DNA of 64,000 nucleotides from Dolichospermum flos-aquae CCAP 1403/13F (GTDB lineage Bacteria > Cyanobacteriota > Cyanobacteriia > Cyanobacteriales > Nostocaceae). Below the pieces are notes generated by a model. That model ran no database searches. It worked only from the letters and a program-made list of their open reading frames with translations, and was not told where the DNA came from. Numbering within the stretch: position 1 is the stretch's first letter; every line of letters begins with the position of its first letter. Position numbers and translations under genes: made by a program. The stretch spans positions 1,302,001 to 1,366,000 of the forward strand of contig NZ_CP051206.1 of NCBI RefSeq assembly GCF_012516395.1. The letters run 5' to 3'. Shown in pieces: positions 34,343 to 45,022 of this stretch.

Positions 34343-36028
34343 ATGGAACAAGGTTACTCAGACAAAGCATACCGTTGGAATCGGGAAGAATACTCTAGCA
34401 AACGCCGCTTTGTGGATATTTGGTCTTTTGTCTTGACCTTGATGTTCAAAATTTGGCGCTATAACAAAGATTGGAGTTACTCCGGTGGTGTAACAGAATC
34501 TAAGCAAGCAGCTAGACGCAAAGCCCAAGCAATCTGGATTAGAACCACGTTTTTAGATTTGGGTCCGACTTTTATTAAGATTGGACAATTGTTTTCAACT
34601 CGTGCGGATATTTTCTCTGCTGAATATGTGGAGGAGTTATCTAAGTTACAAGATAGAGTCCCAGCATTTAGTTATGAACAGGTAGAAGGAATTATTGAGC
34701 AGGAATTAGGTAAGACTGTTCCCACACTTTTCCAAGATTTTGAACCTGTTCCCCTCGCTGCTGCTAGTTTGGGTCAAGTCCACAAGGCCACCTTGTATAC
34801 TGGTGAGTCCGTAGTTGTCAAAGTCCAACGGCCTGGACTCAAAAAGCTGTTTGAAATTGATTTAGGCATTCTTAAAGGTATTGCCCGCTATTTTCAAGAT
34901 CATCCTAAATGGGGACGCGGCAGAGATTGGATGGGTATATATGAAGAATGTTGTCGCATTCTCTGGGAAGAAATTGATTATCTGAATGAAGGACGCAATG
35001 CCGATACTTTTCGCCGGAATTTCCGCCCTTATGATTGGGTGAAAGTACCGAGGGTTTATTGGCGTTATGCTACTTCTAGAGTAATTACTTTGGAGTATGT
35101 GCCAGGGATTAAAGTTAGTCAGTATGATGCTTTAGATGCTGCGGGTGTAGATAGAAAAGCGATCGCTCGCTATGGCGCACAAGCCTATCTTCATCAACTT
35201 CTCAACAATGGTTTCTTCCACGCTGACCCCCACCCCGGTAATCTGGCAGTTAGTCCCGACGGGGCTTTGATTTTCTACGACTTCGGGATGATGGGAACAA
35301 TTAAATCCAATGTCCGCGAAGGATTAATGGAAACGTTATTTGGTATCGCCCAAAAAGACGGCGATCGGGTGGTAAAATCTCTAGTTGATTTAGGAGCGCT
35401 TGCCCCAGTTGATGACATGGGACCAGTCCGTCGTTCAGTCCAGTTTATGCTGGATCACTTCATGGATAAGCCCTTTGAAAATCAATCAGTGGCAGCCATC
35501 AGTGAAGACTTGTATGAACTCGCTTATGATCAACCATTTAGATTTCCAGCCACTTTTACCTTCGTCATGCGTGCCTTTTCTACCCTCGAAGGCGTTGGTA
35601 AAGGTCTAGATCCAGAATTTAACTTTATGGAAGTTGCCCAGCCTTATGCAATGCAGCTTATGACAGATAACAGTAGTTCTGAGGGGAATAGTTTCTTGAA
35701 TGAATTAAGTCGTCAAGCAGTCCAAGTCAGTAGCACTGCTTTAGGATTACCACGAAGATTAGAAGATACCCTAGATAAAATAGAACGTGGTGATATCCGT
35801 CTGCGAGTTCGCTCCGTCGAAACTGAACGCCTGATCCGGCGACAGAGTAATATACAACTGGCAATAAGTTATGCTCTTATTATCAGTGGTTTTACAATTG
35901 CTGGTACAATTCTCCTAGTTAGCCATTATGTCTGGTTAGCAAGCTTTATTGGTTTAATTGCCGCATCAGTTTCATTCATGCTGATTCGGTTGCTTTTACG
36001 CCTCGACCGTTATGATCGGATGTATTAA
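34343..36028 (+). CDS. ABC1/UbiB-family atypical protein kinase
   Basis: The start MEQGYSDKAYRWNREEYSSK at 34343 is chosen because upstream in-frame sequence is repeat-derived. The 561-residue protein has the ABC1 signature (FIKIGQLFSTRADIFSAEYV), VVVKVQRPGLKKLFEIDL, EIDYLNEGRNADTFRRNF and the loop FFHADPHPGNLAVSPDGALI followed by YDFGMMG. Two transmembrane helices lie at the C-terminus (about 500-545). Such proteins support quinone synthesis or thylakoid lipid/prenyl-quinone metabolism. The exact substrate is unknown. Confidence 0.92.
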   Translation: MEQGYSDKAYRWNREEYSSKRRFVDIWSFVLTLMFKIWRYNKDWSYSGGVTESKQAARRKAQAIWIRTTFLDLGPTFIKIGQLFSTRADIFSAEYVEELSKLQDRVPAFSYEQVEGIIEQELGKTVPTLFQDFEPVPLAAASLGQVHKATLYTGESVVVKVQRPGLKKLFEIDLGILKGIARYFQDHPKWGRGRDWMGIYEECCRILWEEIDYLNEGRNADTFRRNFRPYDWVKVPRVYWRYATSRVITLEYVPGIKVSQYDALDAAGVDRKAIARYGAQAYLHQLLNNGFFHADPHPGNLAVSPDGALIFYDFGMMGTIKSNVREGLMETLFGIAQKDGDRVVKSLVDLGALAPVDDMGPVRRSVQFMLDHFMDKPFENQSVAAISEDLYELAYDQPFRFPATFTFVMRAFSTLEGVGKGLDPEFNFMEVAQPYAMQLMTDNSSSEGNSFLNELSRQAVQVSSTALGLPRRLEDTLDKIERGDIRLRVRSVETERLIRRQSNIQLAISYALIISGFTIAGTILLVSHYVWLASFIGLIAASVSFMLIRLLLRLDRYDRMY

Positions 36029-36049
36029 TTAATTGTTCACGAAAAATCT

Positions 36050-36778
36050 ATGAAACTTGAATCTACCGGTTGTACAGATCCGGGGCTTATTCGTGCTTAT
36101 AATCAAGATTCGTACTATATTGATCCCACAGGGCGATTCTTTATAGTTGCTGACGGTATGGGTGGTCATGCAGGAGGAGAAGAGGCTAGTCGCATCGCTA
36201 CTGCCGAAATTTGTGCATATCTAGAGCAAAATTGGCAATCCCCCGAATCTTCCTCAAAACTCCTAGAACAAGCTTTATCCACTGCAAATAAAGCCATAGT
36301 TCAAGATCAGCACAATCATCCTGAACGTGCTGATATGGGAACTACAGCCGTAGTAGTAGTTATCCGTCCAGATGAATTACCTGTATGCGGTCATGTTGGT
36401 GATTCCCGTCTCTACCGTCTGCGAGAATCACAATTAGAACAAATTACAGAAGACCATACATGGATTGCCAAAGCCATGAAAATCGGTGATATTACTCTTG
36501 ATGAAGCTAGGGTTCATCCCTATCGTCATGTTTTATCCAGTTGTTTAGGTAGGGAAGACCTCAACCACATTGATATTCAGCAACTAACTCTGGAAAATGG
36601 CGATCGCTTACTGCTCTGTAGTGATGGACTTACAGAAGAACTTATAAATCCACAAATCCTTGGATACATCAGGGACACACCTTCTTTAGAACAAGCTGCT
36701 CATGACCTAGTTGAAGCCGCCAAAGAACAAGGTGGACACGATAATATTACCGTCGTCCTTGTATCCGTAGAAGCCTGA
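36050..36778 (+). CDS. PP2C-family Ser/Thr protein phosphatase
   Basis: The 242-residue metal-dependent phosphatase contains the PPM motifs GLIRAYNQDSYYI, FIVADGMGGHAGGEEASRIA, MGTTAVVVVI, CGHVGDSRLYRLRESQLEQI, LLLCSDGLTEEL and GGHDNITVVLV. Asp residues of the metal site are all present. It begins 21 bases after the ABC1 kinase stop, so the kinase and phosphatase are probably co-transcribed. Confidence 0.93.
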   Translation: MKLESTGCTDPGLIRAYNQDSYYIDPTGRFFIVADGMGGHAGGEEASRIATAEICAYLEQNWQSPESSSKLLEQALSTANKAIVQDQHNHPERADMGTTAVVVVIRPDELPVCGHVGDSRLYRLRESQLEQITEDHTWIAKAMKIGDITLDEARVHPYRHVLSSCLGREDLNHIDIQQLTLENGDRLLLCSDGLTEELINPQILGYIRDTPSLEQAAHDLVEAAKEQGGHDNITVVLVSVEA

Positions 36779-37563
36779 TTATTCTCGTTCCTCGTTTCCT
36801 CGTTCCCATACTCTGTATTCCTCGTTCCTCGTTCGTTCCTCGTTCCCATACTCTGTATGGGAATGAGTCCTAGAAGGCTCTGCCTTCAATAATAGTAGAG
36901 GCAGAGCCTCTATAATGCATTCTCAGTCAAAGACTGAGAACGAGGGAAACCTTTCTTGCCTCTTGCCTAACTAAAAAAGTAAATATACTTAACGATTTGT
37001 TCAAATTGAGCATTTTTTATATTAACAATTTGATAAAAATATTTTTAATCTCCAGAAATTACCACAGGAGCTTAAATTTCTATAATTTCCACAATTGACA
37101 TATCCTACCTTGTAATGTGTCTTAAATAAACAGCAAATAAAGGGTTAATCAATCAGAGAATCTAGATAAAAACTAAGTATCAAACTGGTCTTCCTCTCGT
37201 GCTACTTAAAGAATCTTCACCAAAATTAAACTATGCCAATTTGGACAACCCCGCTTGCAGTGGAGTTGATTCCTATACCAGTAGATTCATTACCAATTCA
37301 TACCTCAGAAAAAATAAATTCAAAAAGATGGGCAAATTGTCAAACACTTGTTATCTTTCTTAATATAGAGAAATAAATGTCAGGCAAAATCTAGCCCAGG
37401 AATTGCTTATTAGGAATTTTACGTAATTAAGCAGATTGCAATCAAAGGAAGTAAAGAATTTAAGTAATCAGCAAAAGCCGATTTTACTTTTAACCGCTAA
37501 CTTCCAAGTTTTCAATTCTGTGATCAATTTCGATTTTACACGTTGTTTGTTTTGGAGTTGATT
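36779..37563. other. Non-coding region upstream of nblA, including a multi-hairpin element
   Basis: The first 160 bases hold 'ttcctcg' repeats and four consecutive hairpins (36843-36940). The remaining 600 bases are AT-rich and gene-free, and should contain the nblA promoter and leader. No clear NtcA box was identified by eye. Confidence 0.5.
36843..36940. repeat. Four-hairpin intergenic element, locus 1
   Basis: Four near-perfect hairpins follow one another: TTCCCATAC/GTATGGGAA (36843-36863), GAAGGC/GCCTTC (36873-36887), AGAGGC/GCCTCT (36897-36911) and TTCTCAGTC/GACTGAGAA (36920-36940). Loops are 3 to 5 bases. The same architecture with other stem sequences occurs at 44789-44900 and 55868-55976. 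Confidence 0.85.
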
Positions 37564-37761
37564 ATGAATCAAGGAACTGAACTATCTTTGGAACAGCAAT
37601 TTAGCATTCGCTCCTTTGCCACACAAGTCCAACACATGAGCCACGAACAAGCTCAAGATTTTTTAGTCAAGCTTTATGAGCAGATGGTTGTGCGTGAAGC
37701 AACTTATCAAGAAATGCTTAAACATAGCTGGGGTCTAGACTCAGGTGCGAATATGGCATAG
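37564..37761 (+). CDS. nblA: Phycobilisome degradation protein NblA
   Basis: NblA tags phycobilisomes for proteolysis by Clp during nitrogen or sulphur starvation. From the ATG at 37564 the 65-residue protein reads MNQGTELSLEQQFSIRSFAT and contains SHEQAQDFLVKLYEQMVVRE, matching NblA helices. An upstream start (37543) adds seven hydrophobic residues and is less likely. The long AT-rich upstream region is compatible with nitrogen control, but no site is proven. Confidence 0.93.
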   Translation: MNQGTELSLEQQFSIRSFATQVQHMSHEQAQDFLVKLYEQMVVREATYQEMLKHSWGLDSGANMA

Positions 37762-37857
37762 AGTTATTTACTATTAACTCTGCTTTTGGGACTCATTTCT
37801 AAATAGGAAAAAAGCTGGGGATGTTGGTTTTCTTCTAACTTCCTTCTAACTTCCCCA

Positions 37858-37946
37858 CTCTTGCCTCTTGCCTCTTGCCTCTTGCCTCTTGCCTCTTGCC
37901 TCTTGCCTAGTGCCATAACGACGATTTTCAATGCTAACCTACTTAT
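37858..37946. repeat. Heptamer array (TTGCCTC)n plus GTAGG-type repeat end
   Basis: Seven TTGCCTC units are followed by 'tagtgccataacgacgattttcaatgctaacctactt'. This tail is shared with the repeats at 51167-51310 and 54518-54647, and in reverse at 39922-39977. Confidence 0.85.
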
Positions 37947-37978
37947 TTTAAGAGGAAGTGTGGCAAATTTAGGGTTAA

Positions 37979-39130
37979 TTAGCTATATTTACCGTGAATT
38001 TCCCCTAAAAGCATCTCTTGAGATGCTCCTGTAACGGCGGGTAAATTACCAGGAATACCGATGTTCCGCCAGTATGCTAAAATGGCAAAGGCGATCGCTT
38101 CTTTAAAAGCCGCACTTAAGCCAAACTCATCTGTAGTTGAAACTGGAACATTCCCTAACAGTAACTCTAGCCGATTTTTTAAGTAAATATTGCGACTACC
38201 ACCACCACATAATAATACCCGATGTGGTCTTCTGGGGAGAAAAGTGTCATAACTATAAACAATAGAAGCTGCTGTCAATTCTGTAATGGTTGCTAAAAAG
38301 TCTGCGGAATTGAGTTGGTAGGCTTGGGCATTCTCTAAACAATCATACAAGTAAGTGACACCAAACAACTCCCGTCCAGTAGATTTAGGCGGTGGTAAAT
38401 GGAAATATTCGTGACTGAGCCATTGTTCTACTAAGGGGTAACAGGGTGTACCACTAGCTGCCCAATCACCATTTTCATCATAGCTTTTAGCCCCATTTGT
38501 AAAATGTTGCACAGCTAAATCCAATAGGCTATTACCTGGGCCTGTATCCCAACCGCGAATTTGCGACAACCAATCATCATTACGGGCGGGGAGATAAGTG
38601 ACATTACCAATACCACCAATATTTTGGATACAACGTTCTTCCTGGGGATGACTGAGTAAATAGGCATCTATTTTCGGAACAAGGGGCGCACCATGACCAT
38701 AAGCAGCTATATCTGCCGTTCGGAAATTACTGATAGTAGTAATACCAGTGAGATGGGCTATCAACGCCCCCCGACCTAGTTGGCAACTATAACCTAGTTC
38801 TCCTAATCCCTGGGGTGGACGATGATAAACAGTTTGACCATGAGAACCAATCAAGGTAGCTCCTTGATGACCAATTTGAATATGTTGAGCAGCTTCAGCA
38901 AAATTCCGAGCGATGGCATCATCTATTGCTGCTAATTCGGCTATGGATACAGCAGTACCAGCCCCAAGCTCTAAAATATGTTCTCTGAGTTGCGGGGGGT
39001 AGGGATATGTTTCCCCTGCGAGTAATTTCACCTTCAGATCCAACTCTCTGCCAGAAATTTCGACTAAAGCGGTATCTATCCCATCTACAGACGTACCACT
39101 CATTAAACCAATTACGCGAGTCCCTTGCAT
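37979..39130 (-). CDS. anmK: Anhydro-N-acetylmuramic acid kinase
   Basis: AnmK phosphorylates anhydro-MurNAc during peptidoglycan recycling. The 383-residue protein starts [20 protein letters not shown], the typical ATP-binding N-terminus, and includes [32 protein letters not shown] and [20 protein letters not shown]. Motifs and length are standard. It is transcribed alone, convergent with nblA. Confidence 0.95.
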   Translation of the reverse strand: MQGTRVIGLMSGTSVDGIDTALVEISGRELDLKVKLLAGETYPYPPQLREHILELGAGTAVSIAELAAIDDAIARNFAEAAQHIQIGHQGATLIGSHGQTVYHRPPQGLGELGYSCQLGRGALIAHLTGITTISNFRTADIAAYGHGAPLVPKIDAYLLSHPQEERCIQNIGGIGNVTYLPARNDDWLSQIRGWDTGPGNSLLDLAVQHFTNGAKSYDENGDWAASGTPCYPLVEQWLSHEYFHLPPPKSTGRELFGVTYLYDCLENAQAYQLNSADFLATITELTAASIVYSYDTFLPRRPHRVLLCGGGSRNIYLKNRLELLLGNVPVSTTDEFGLSAAFKEAIAFAILAYWRNIGIPGNLPAVTGASQEMLLGEIHGKYS

Positions 39131-39250
39131 TGACTCAAATACTCTTATGGATTTGCGATCGTAGTGTAATTGATCCCATTACCCATGTCAAAACAAAAAG
39201 GGGCATATGGATCTAAAAACGCAAGTTATGACCTTATAAAGTATAACTAA

Positions 39251-39850
39251 CTAATTTTGCTGACGATTCATATCTTGCAAATCCAGAGCATAATTTAAGC
39301 GTAAAATATTTACCCCTGGTTCCCCAAAAACGCCTAAAAATCTCCCATCAATATACTTACTAATTAACGGAATGATGTCATCCTCCCTAATCCCCCGCGC
39401 TTGTGCTACCCTTTCTATCTGTTGTCGTGCTGCTTTCAAAGAAATATGGGGATCTAAACCAGAACCTGATGTATAAATCAAATCGGCCACAGGTTGTTTA
39501 TTCTCATTCTGAAATTCTTCTGCTTGCTTGAGAATGCGTTCCTTGAGTGCTGGATTAGTCGGAGCAAGATTACTGCCTCCAGAGATACCAGTCGGTTGAG
39601 CTTTTCTACCTTGGCTATATTTAACAGCACTCGGACGACCATGAAAATAACGGTCTGATGTAAATCCTTGACTAATCAAACTTGAACCAATAGGTTGATC
39701 TCTGACATTTAACATCATGCTACCATTAGCTGAAACTGGGAAAATTGACTGACCTACTAACAACACAAAAAGAGGATATATAATTGCGGTTAATAACCAC
39801 ATTACTAAAGTTATTCTCACTGCTTTGATAATTTCTCGAATAATAGACAT
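39251..39850 (-). CDS. kdpC: Potassium-transporting ATPase subunit C
   Basis: KdpC is the small membrane-anchored subunit of the high-affinity KdpFABC pump. The 199-residue protein has one N-terminal transmembrane helix (about 12-36, ITLVMWLLTAIIYPLFVLLV) and the conserved SNLAPTNPALKERI, VADLIYTSGSGLDPHISLKA and VNILRLNYALD motifs. It follows kdpB after a 157-base gap with no extra gene. Confidence 0.95.
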   Translation of the reverse strand: MSIIREIIKAVRITLVMWLLTAIIYPLFVLLVGQSIFPVSANGSMMLNVRDQPIGSSLISQGFTSDRYFHGRPSAVKYSQGRKAQPTGISGGSNLAPTNPALKERILKQAEEFQNENKQPVADLIYTSGSGLDPHISLKAARQQIERVAQARGIREDDIIPLISKYIDGRFLGVFGEPGVNILRLNYALDLQDMNRQQN

Positions 39851-39921
39851 AATTTAATCTTGAAGTTTATTTTAATTTGTGAATTATGGCTCTACCGTTC
39901 CCTTTATGTAAAACAACATTT

Positions 39922-39977
39922 AAGTAGGTTGGCGTTAAAAATTGTCGTTATAGCAAGGCAAAAGGCAAAAGGCAAGA
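39922..39977. repeat. Reverse copy of the GTAGGTTGGCGTT repeat with heptamer tail
   Basis: AAGTAGGTTGGCGTTAAAAA followed by 'tagcaaggcaaaaggcaaaaggc' is the inverse of the repeat end seen at 37910-37946. It lies between kdpB and kdpC. Confidence 0.75.
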
Positions 39978-40007
39978 ATTACCAAAATTACCTATTGATT
40001 TAATTGT

Positions 40008-42107
40008 TTACGCTAAACCCACAAACGTAATCATCATATCTATGAATTTAATCGCAATAAATGGAGCAATTACCCCACCTAAGCCATAAATTAAAATATT
40101 CCGTTGCAGAAGTTGATTAGCAGTCAAAGGTCGAAACTGAATACCTTTTAATGCTAGAGGAATCAAAGCCGGAATAATTAAAGCATTGTAAATCAATGCC
40201 GAAAGAATAGCCGAATTAACGCTACTCAACTTCATAATATTCAAGCTTTCTAAATTAGCAGCAGTGAAAAGTACCGGAATAATCGCAAAATATTTAGCAA
40301 TATCATTAGCAATAGAAAACGTTGTCAATGCCCCACGAGTAATTAACAATTGCTTACCAATACTCACAATATCAATTAATTTGGTGGGATCAGAATCTAA
40401 ATCCACCATATTAGCCGCTTCCTTAGCTGCTTGCGTTCCCGTATTCATTGCCACACCTACATTAGCCTGTGCCAAAGCTGGAGCATCATTAGTTCCATCC
40501 CCCGTCATCGCTACAATTTTACCCTCAGCCTGTTCCCGTTGAATCACACTGATTTTATCTTCTGGTGTCGCTTCAGCAATAAATTCATCTACTCCAGCTT
40601 CCTTAGCAATCACAGAAGCAGTAATTCGGTTATCTCCCGTGAGCATGATTGTCCTGACTCCCATGCGTCGGAGTTGGTCAAATCGTTCGCGGATACCAGG
40701 TTTCACAATATCCTTGAGATAGATAACACCGTAAATTTCATTATCGAGACATACGGCTAAAGGTGTACCGCCTTGATGAGAAACTTGTTCATAAGCAACA
40801 TCTAATTCCGGGGTATCCTGTCCATGACGAGAGAGGACAAAGCCTTTAATTGCTCCTACTGCGCCCTTCCGCACTTCCCTACCACCAGGTAAATTAGTGC
40901 CACTCATGCGGGTTTTTGCCGAAAATTCTATCCCCTGGGCTTGTTTGCGGTCTAAATCAAAATTTGCACCTAACTTTTCTGCCAGTCGGACAATAGATTT
41001 ACCTTCGGGAGTATCGTCAAAGATACTAGCTGCCAAAGCCACATTCGCAATTTCCGCCATTGAATAGCCATTGATAGGGATAAACTCTTCTGCTAAACGA
41101 TTGCCAAGGGTGATTGTCCCGGTTTTGTCAAGAACGAGAGTATTGATGTCTCCACAGGCTTCTATTGCCCTGCCAGAAGTGGCAATGACGTTAAACTGTG
41201 CCACTCTATCCATGCCGGCAATGCCGATGGTACTCAGCAAACCGCCGATAGTTGTGGGTATAAGTGCTACCAAGAGAGCAATGAGAACCGGCACACTAAC
41301 AGGACTATTCACATAGTAGGCAAAGGCGGGCAGGGTTGCTACTACGAATAAAAATACTAAACTCAGAACCGCTAATAATACTGTTAAAGCAATTTCATTG
41401 GGTGTTTTAGTGCGTTCTGCTCCTTCCACTAAGGCAATCATCCGGTCAATAAAGCCTTTACCTGGTTCAGCCGTGACGCGAATAATCAACTCATCGGAAA
41501 GGATGCGTGTACCACCTGTAACTGAACTAGCAACATCTGAACCAAATTCTTTGAGAACTGGGGCAGATTCGCCTGTAATCGCTGATTCATCCACAGACGC
41601 GACACCCATGATTACTTCACCGTCTGCGGGAATAATATCACCGGAAACGACGTATATAGTATCGCCCTGTTTCAAACTGCCAGAGGGAACTTCTGTAATT
41701 GTGCCGTTAACGCTGATAGTTTTGGCGCTGGTGGCTGACTGGGTGGAACGTAAAGTGTCAGCTTGGGCTTTACCTCGTCCCTCCGCTACGGCTTCAGCAA
41801 AGTTGCTAAATAGAACTGTGAAAAATAAAATTCCTGTTAACAGCCCATTAAACAGATAGGGATTTTTTTGATTTGTTGGTCCAAATAATTCGGGATAAAT
41901 GGTTAGGAAGAGAGTAATAATTGTTCCTATCCATACCAAAAACATTACCGGATTTTTAATGGCATATTGGGGATACAGTTTCCTAAAAGCATCGCCTATT
42001 GCCCGAAAATACAGTCCTTTGTTAGTTACTCGCGTTTTCCTAAGTTTCTTACGGCGATAACGAGGACGGGGTGTTTTAGAATTAGAGTTATTTCCGTTTG
42101 AGTTCAT
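40008..42107 (-). CDS. kdpB: Potassium-transporting P-type ATPase subunit B
   Basis: KdpB is the ATP-hydrolysing subunit of the Kdp pump. The 699-residue P-type ATPase has the phosphorylation motif [10 protein letters not shown], the GESAPV actuator loop ([20 protein letters not shown]), the [10 protein letters not shown] and [20 protein letters not shown] hinge motifs and several membrane helices. A Lys/Arg-rich N-terminal extension of about 35 residues precedes the first helix. Confidence 0.97.
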   Translation of the reverse strand: MNSNGNNSNSKTPRPRYRRKKLRKTRVTNKGLYFRAIGDAFRKLYPQYAIKNPVMFLVWIGTIITLFLTIYPELFGPTNQKNPYLFNGLLTGILFFTVLFSNFAEAVAEGRGKAQADTLRSTQSATSAKTISVNGTITEVPSGSLKQGDTIYVVSGDIIPADGEVIMGVASVDESAITGESAPVLKEFGSDVASSVTGGTRILSDELIIRVTAEPGKGFIDRMIALVEGAERTKTPNEIALTVLLAVLSLVFLFVVATLPAFAYYVNSPVSVPVLIALLVALIPTTIGGLLSTIGIAGMDRVAQFNVIATSGRAIEACGDINTLVLDKTGTITLGNRLAEEFIPINGYSMAEIANVALAASIFDDTPEGKSIVRLAEKLGANFDLDRKQAQGIEFSAKTRMSGTNLPGGREVRKGAVGAIKGFVLSRHGQDTPELDVAYEQVSHQGGTPLAVCLDNEIYGVIYLKDIVKPGIRERFDQLRRMGVRTIMLTGDNRITASVIAKEAGVDEFIAEATPEDKISVIQREQAEGKIVAMTGDGTNDAPALAQANVGVAMNTGTQAAKEAANMVDLDSDPTKLIDIVSIGKQLLITRGALTTFSIANDIAKYFAIIPVLFTAANLESLNIMKLSSVNSAILSALIYNALIIPALIPLALKGIQFRPLTANQLLQRNILIYGLGGVIAPFIAIKFIDMMITFVGLA

Positions 42108-42205
42108 ATATTGATAATTGATATAGCAGGAGTCACCGAGTCACGAGTCACCGAGTCAGGATAAAGAAAGAAGAAGAAGAAAATTCCTCTCCTCCTTTCC
42201 TACTG

Positions 42206-43891
42206 CTAACTACCAGCAGCGAGTTTAAAACCTTCGGCGATTGGTCCTAAAGCTAAAACTGGGAAAAATGTCAGGATTCCTAAAATTAGGGTGACACCTG
42301 CGGTAATCCCAGTGAATAGCAAAGAATCAGTTTTCAAAGTTCCCCGGCTTTCACAGACTACTTGTTTTTCAGACATACTATCAGCTAAAAGGAGCAGGGC
42401 AATAATTGGTAGATAACGTCCTGCAAAAATACTGACAGTTGTACTTAAATTCCACCATAACGTCCCGTCATTTAATCCTTCCAAGCCAGAACCATTATTA
42501 GCTGCGGCTGAGGCGTATTCATAAACTACTTGGGAAATACCATGAAAACCTGGGTTACTAATTCCTGACAAAGATATAGGATAAGCTAAAGCTACAGCAC
42601 TGGGAATTAAAACCATCATCGGGTGAATTAACAACACTACACTAGCCAGGACAATTTCTCGTTTTTCAATTTTGCGGCCAAAAATTTCCGGGGTGCGCCC
42701 TACCATTAACCCAGTGATAAAGACGGTGAGAATCAGGTAAATGAAGAGATAAGCCGTTCCTATTCCCTGTCCTCCCCAAATTATTTGTAAAAATAGGTTG
42801 AATAAGCTGGAAAATGTGCCATTAGGCATGAGGGAATCGTGCATTCCGTTGACAGCACCGCACATGGTGGCGGTAGTTGTAATTGCCCATAATGCGGTTT
42901 GCGCCCAGTCAAATCGGACTTCTTTGCCTTCTAGATTGGGTAATTCTAATCTCAAAGCATTATTAATCAGAGGATTTCCTTCTAATTCTCCTGTGGCTGT
43001 AACGCCAATGAGAACTACAAAGATGATAAACACCATCCAATATAGTAGCCAGGCTTGTTTGAGGTTGTTGGCAAATATTCCGTAGGTGTAAATTAAGGAT
43101 GTGGGAATGGCCAACATGGCGATGATTTCGATTAAGTTGGAAGCGCCATTGGGATTTTCAAACGGGTGCGCGGAGTTAGCTGCAAAAAATCCACCACCAT
43201 TTTCCCCTAACATCTTTATAATCTCCCAGGATGCTACTGGACCTCTAGCTATATACTGAATTCTGCCTTCTAAGGTTTCTACTACTAGGGTTTTGGCTAA
43301 GGTTTGGGGTACACCGCAGATAATTAGAGCGATCGCCCCCACAATAGATAAAGGTAATAATATCCTAGTGATAGCCTGGGTAAAATCTACATAAAAATTC
43401 CCCAGTTTTCTCCCTGTTAATCCTCGGATAAAGGCAATTCCCACTACTAAACCACTAGCCGCTGAGGTAAACATCAAAAAACCTAAAGCCGATGTTTGGC
43501 TAAAATAACTAAAGGTATTTTCTGTGGCGTAATGTTGTTGGTCTGTATTGGTCAGGAAGGAAATTGTGGTATGTAGTAATAAATCCCATCTCATTCGTCC
43601 CAGTTCATTGGGATTCCAGGGCAGAAATTTCTGATAATAGAGAAGGGCATAAACTATCACACCCATTACTAAATTGCTACATAGTAAGGCGCGGATATAC
43701 TGCCAACCCGTCATATCATTTTTTTTACCCACACCCCCTAAAATATAAATTATTGCCTCTATTGGCTTCATAACAGGATCAAGGATTGTCCTTTCTCCCA
43801 AGAAAACGCGGGCTATGTATTTTCCTAGTATGGGCGTAATGAATACGACAATACACAGCGTTAAAGCAATTTGTAAAAAACCTTGACTCAT
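42206..43891 (-). CDS. kdpA: Potassium-transporting ATPase subunit A
   Basis: KdpA is the K+-binding channel-like subunit with a Trk/KtrB-like fold. The 561-residue protein has about ten hydrophobic segments and filter-like motifs ([55 protein letters not shown]). It is first in kdpABC. No kdpD/kdpE pair is present in the window, so the sensor lies elsewhere. Confidence 0.97.
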   Translation of the reverse strand: MSQGFLQIALTLCIVVFITPILGKYIARVFLGERTILDPVMKPIEAIIYILGGVGKKNDMTGWQYIRALLCSNLVMGVIVYALLYYQKFLPWNPNELGRMRWDLLLHTTISFLTNTDQQHYATENTFSYFSQTSALGFLMFTSAASGLVVGIAFIRGLTGRKLGNFYVDFTQAITRILLPLSIVGAIALIICGVPQTLAKTLVVETLEGRIQYIARGPVASWEIIKMLGENGGGFFAANSAHPFENPNGASNLIEIIAMLAIPTSLIYTYGIFANNLKQAWLLYWMVFIIFVVLIGVTATGELEGNPLINNALRLELPNLEGKEVRFDWAQTALWAITTTATMCGAVNGMHDSLMPNGTFSSLFNLFLQIIWGGQGIGTAYLFIYLILTVFITGLMVGRTPEIFGRKIEKREIVLASVVLLIHPMMVLIPSAVALAYPISLSGISNPGFHGISQVVYEYASAAANNGSGLEGLNDGTLWWNLSTTVSIFAGRYLPIIALLLLADSMSEKQVVCESRGTLKTDSLLFTGITAGVTLILGILTFFPVLALGPIAEGFKLAAGS

Positions 43892-44207
43892 GTAGTTTGC
43901 ACTCTATTCAACTCAAGTTATAGCCAGTTAATACTCAACAATAATGCCTAAATTAGTATTAAATTGAATTTTTAGTGATTAGATAATTTTCATCCATCAG
44001 GTATTGTTTTATCTGATTCTAGTTAAATATTCTAGACAATATATTTTTAATTTATTTAACTGCACATCAGATTATAGTTTACTATTCTCTAAAAATATGC
44101 TTTTAATTCTAGTCCAGTATACGTAAGTATATATCATCATCTAGTGACTGGTATATTTTAGATATAAATTTAGTCAGGGTAAATATATGATTTTGATTAT
44201 AAGCTAA
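43892..44207. promoter_or_regulatory. Gap upstream of kdpA; nothing distinctive
   Basis: The 316 bases are AT-rich and gene-free. The kdpA promoter should lie here on the minus strand, but no motif stands out. Confidence 0.3.
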
Positions 44208-44705
44208 TTAGCCCAACTGACGATGGACTTCAAATAAACAATCATTATATTGCTTGTCAACTTCAAGATTTGTAAATGCCCAAGCTACTTTATATGGCTT
44301 TTGGTATTCTCCTAAAATATTGATACGGTGACAAATATCAGGAATTTTGGTCAAATATTTGGGAGTTAAGGGGATATCACCAGCAAATATACCTTTAACT
44401 CGTTGTGTTGCCCCTGTAGTATATTTAATCATGATTGCTACACAGTAGGTATCCTCTGATGTATGCAGGACTTGAACTAACCCATCATGACTGATATTTA
44501 CTAGATGATCAGGTAATTTCAAGACTTCGCTAGTATCTAAGGGGAGATTTTGAGTTTTAACATAGTCGAGAATTTCCTGATATTTTGCCAGTGCTACACG
44601 TTTTTGGTAAAAGTATTTAATATCAAGAATTGAATTAATTATCCCAGATACTATTTGTACCGATAATAATATAAATCCGCTGAATATTCTTTGTAGTTTA
44701 TACAT
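44208..44705 (-). CDS. Hypothetical membrane-anchored protein
   Basis: The 165-residue protein has one N-terminal hydrophobic segment (about 5-28, FSGFILLSVQIVSGIINSIL) and a soluble rest with no motif I recognise (DYVKTQNLPLDTSEVLKL; YCVAIMIKYTTGATQRVKGI). It lies upstream of kdpA in the same direction but is separated from it by 316 bases, so an operon link is uncertain. Confidence 0.5.
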   Translation of the reverse strand: MYKLQRIFSGFILLSVQIVSGIINSILDIKYFYQKRVALAKYQEILDYVKTQNLPLDTSEVLKLPDHLVNISHDGLVQVLHTSEDTYCVAIMIKYTTGATQRVKGIFAGDIPLTPKYLTKIPDICHRINILGEYQKPYKVAWAFTNLEVDKQYNDCLFEVHRQLG

Positions 44706-44788
44706 TTTGGTTATGATTCAGATGATTACACAATATAGAATATATTGATTAATGGCAAGATTCAAATTTTTCACTACGTAACTAAACC

Positions 44789-44900
44789 GCCTACGATTAA
44801 AATCGCAGGCTAACAGCCAAAGTCCACTTTAGTGGACTGAAAATAAATCTTTAGTCTACTTTAGTAGACTTTAGCTATTAGACAGGGAATTAATTCCCTG
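44789..44900. repeat. Four-hairpin intergenic element, locus 2
   Basis: Hairpins: 44789-44810 (GCCTACGATT/AATCGCAGGC, one G-T pair), AGTCCACTTTAGTGGACT (44821-44838), AGTCTACTTTAGTAGACT (44853-44870) and CAGGGAATTAATTCCCTG (44883-44900). Spacers are 10-14 bases, including 'ttagctatta'. The element lies about 120 bases before the cytosine methyltransferase start. Confidence 0.9.
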
Positions 44901-45022
44901 GCAGAATAATTTTAGAATATAACAAACATAAATTTATTTTTTTCACAAAAATGATATTAACGAATAACTAATATAAGTTATACTAGCAATAATTAAATAA
45001 AATTTTCCTTAAATAGTATATT

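Noticed and set aside
36941-37563. NtcA binding site (GTA-N8-TAC) upstream of nblA
   Set aside because: Only imperfect matches such as GTAGATTCATTACC were seen, not enough to call a site.
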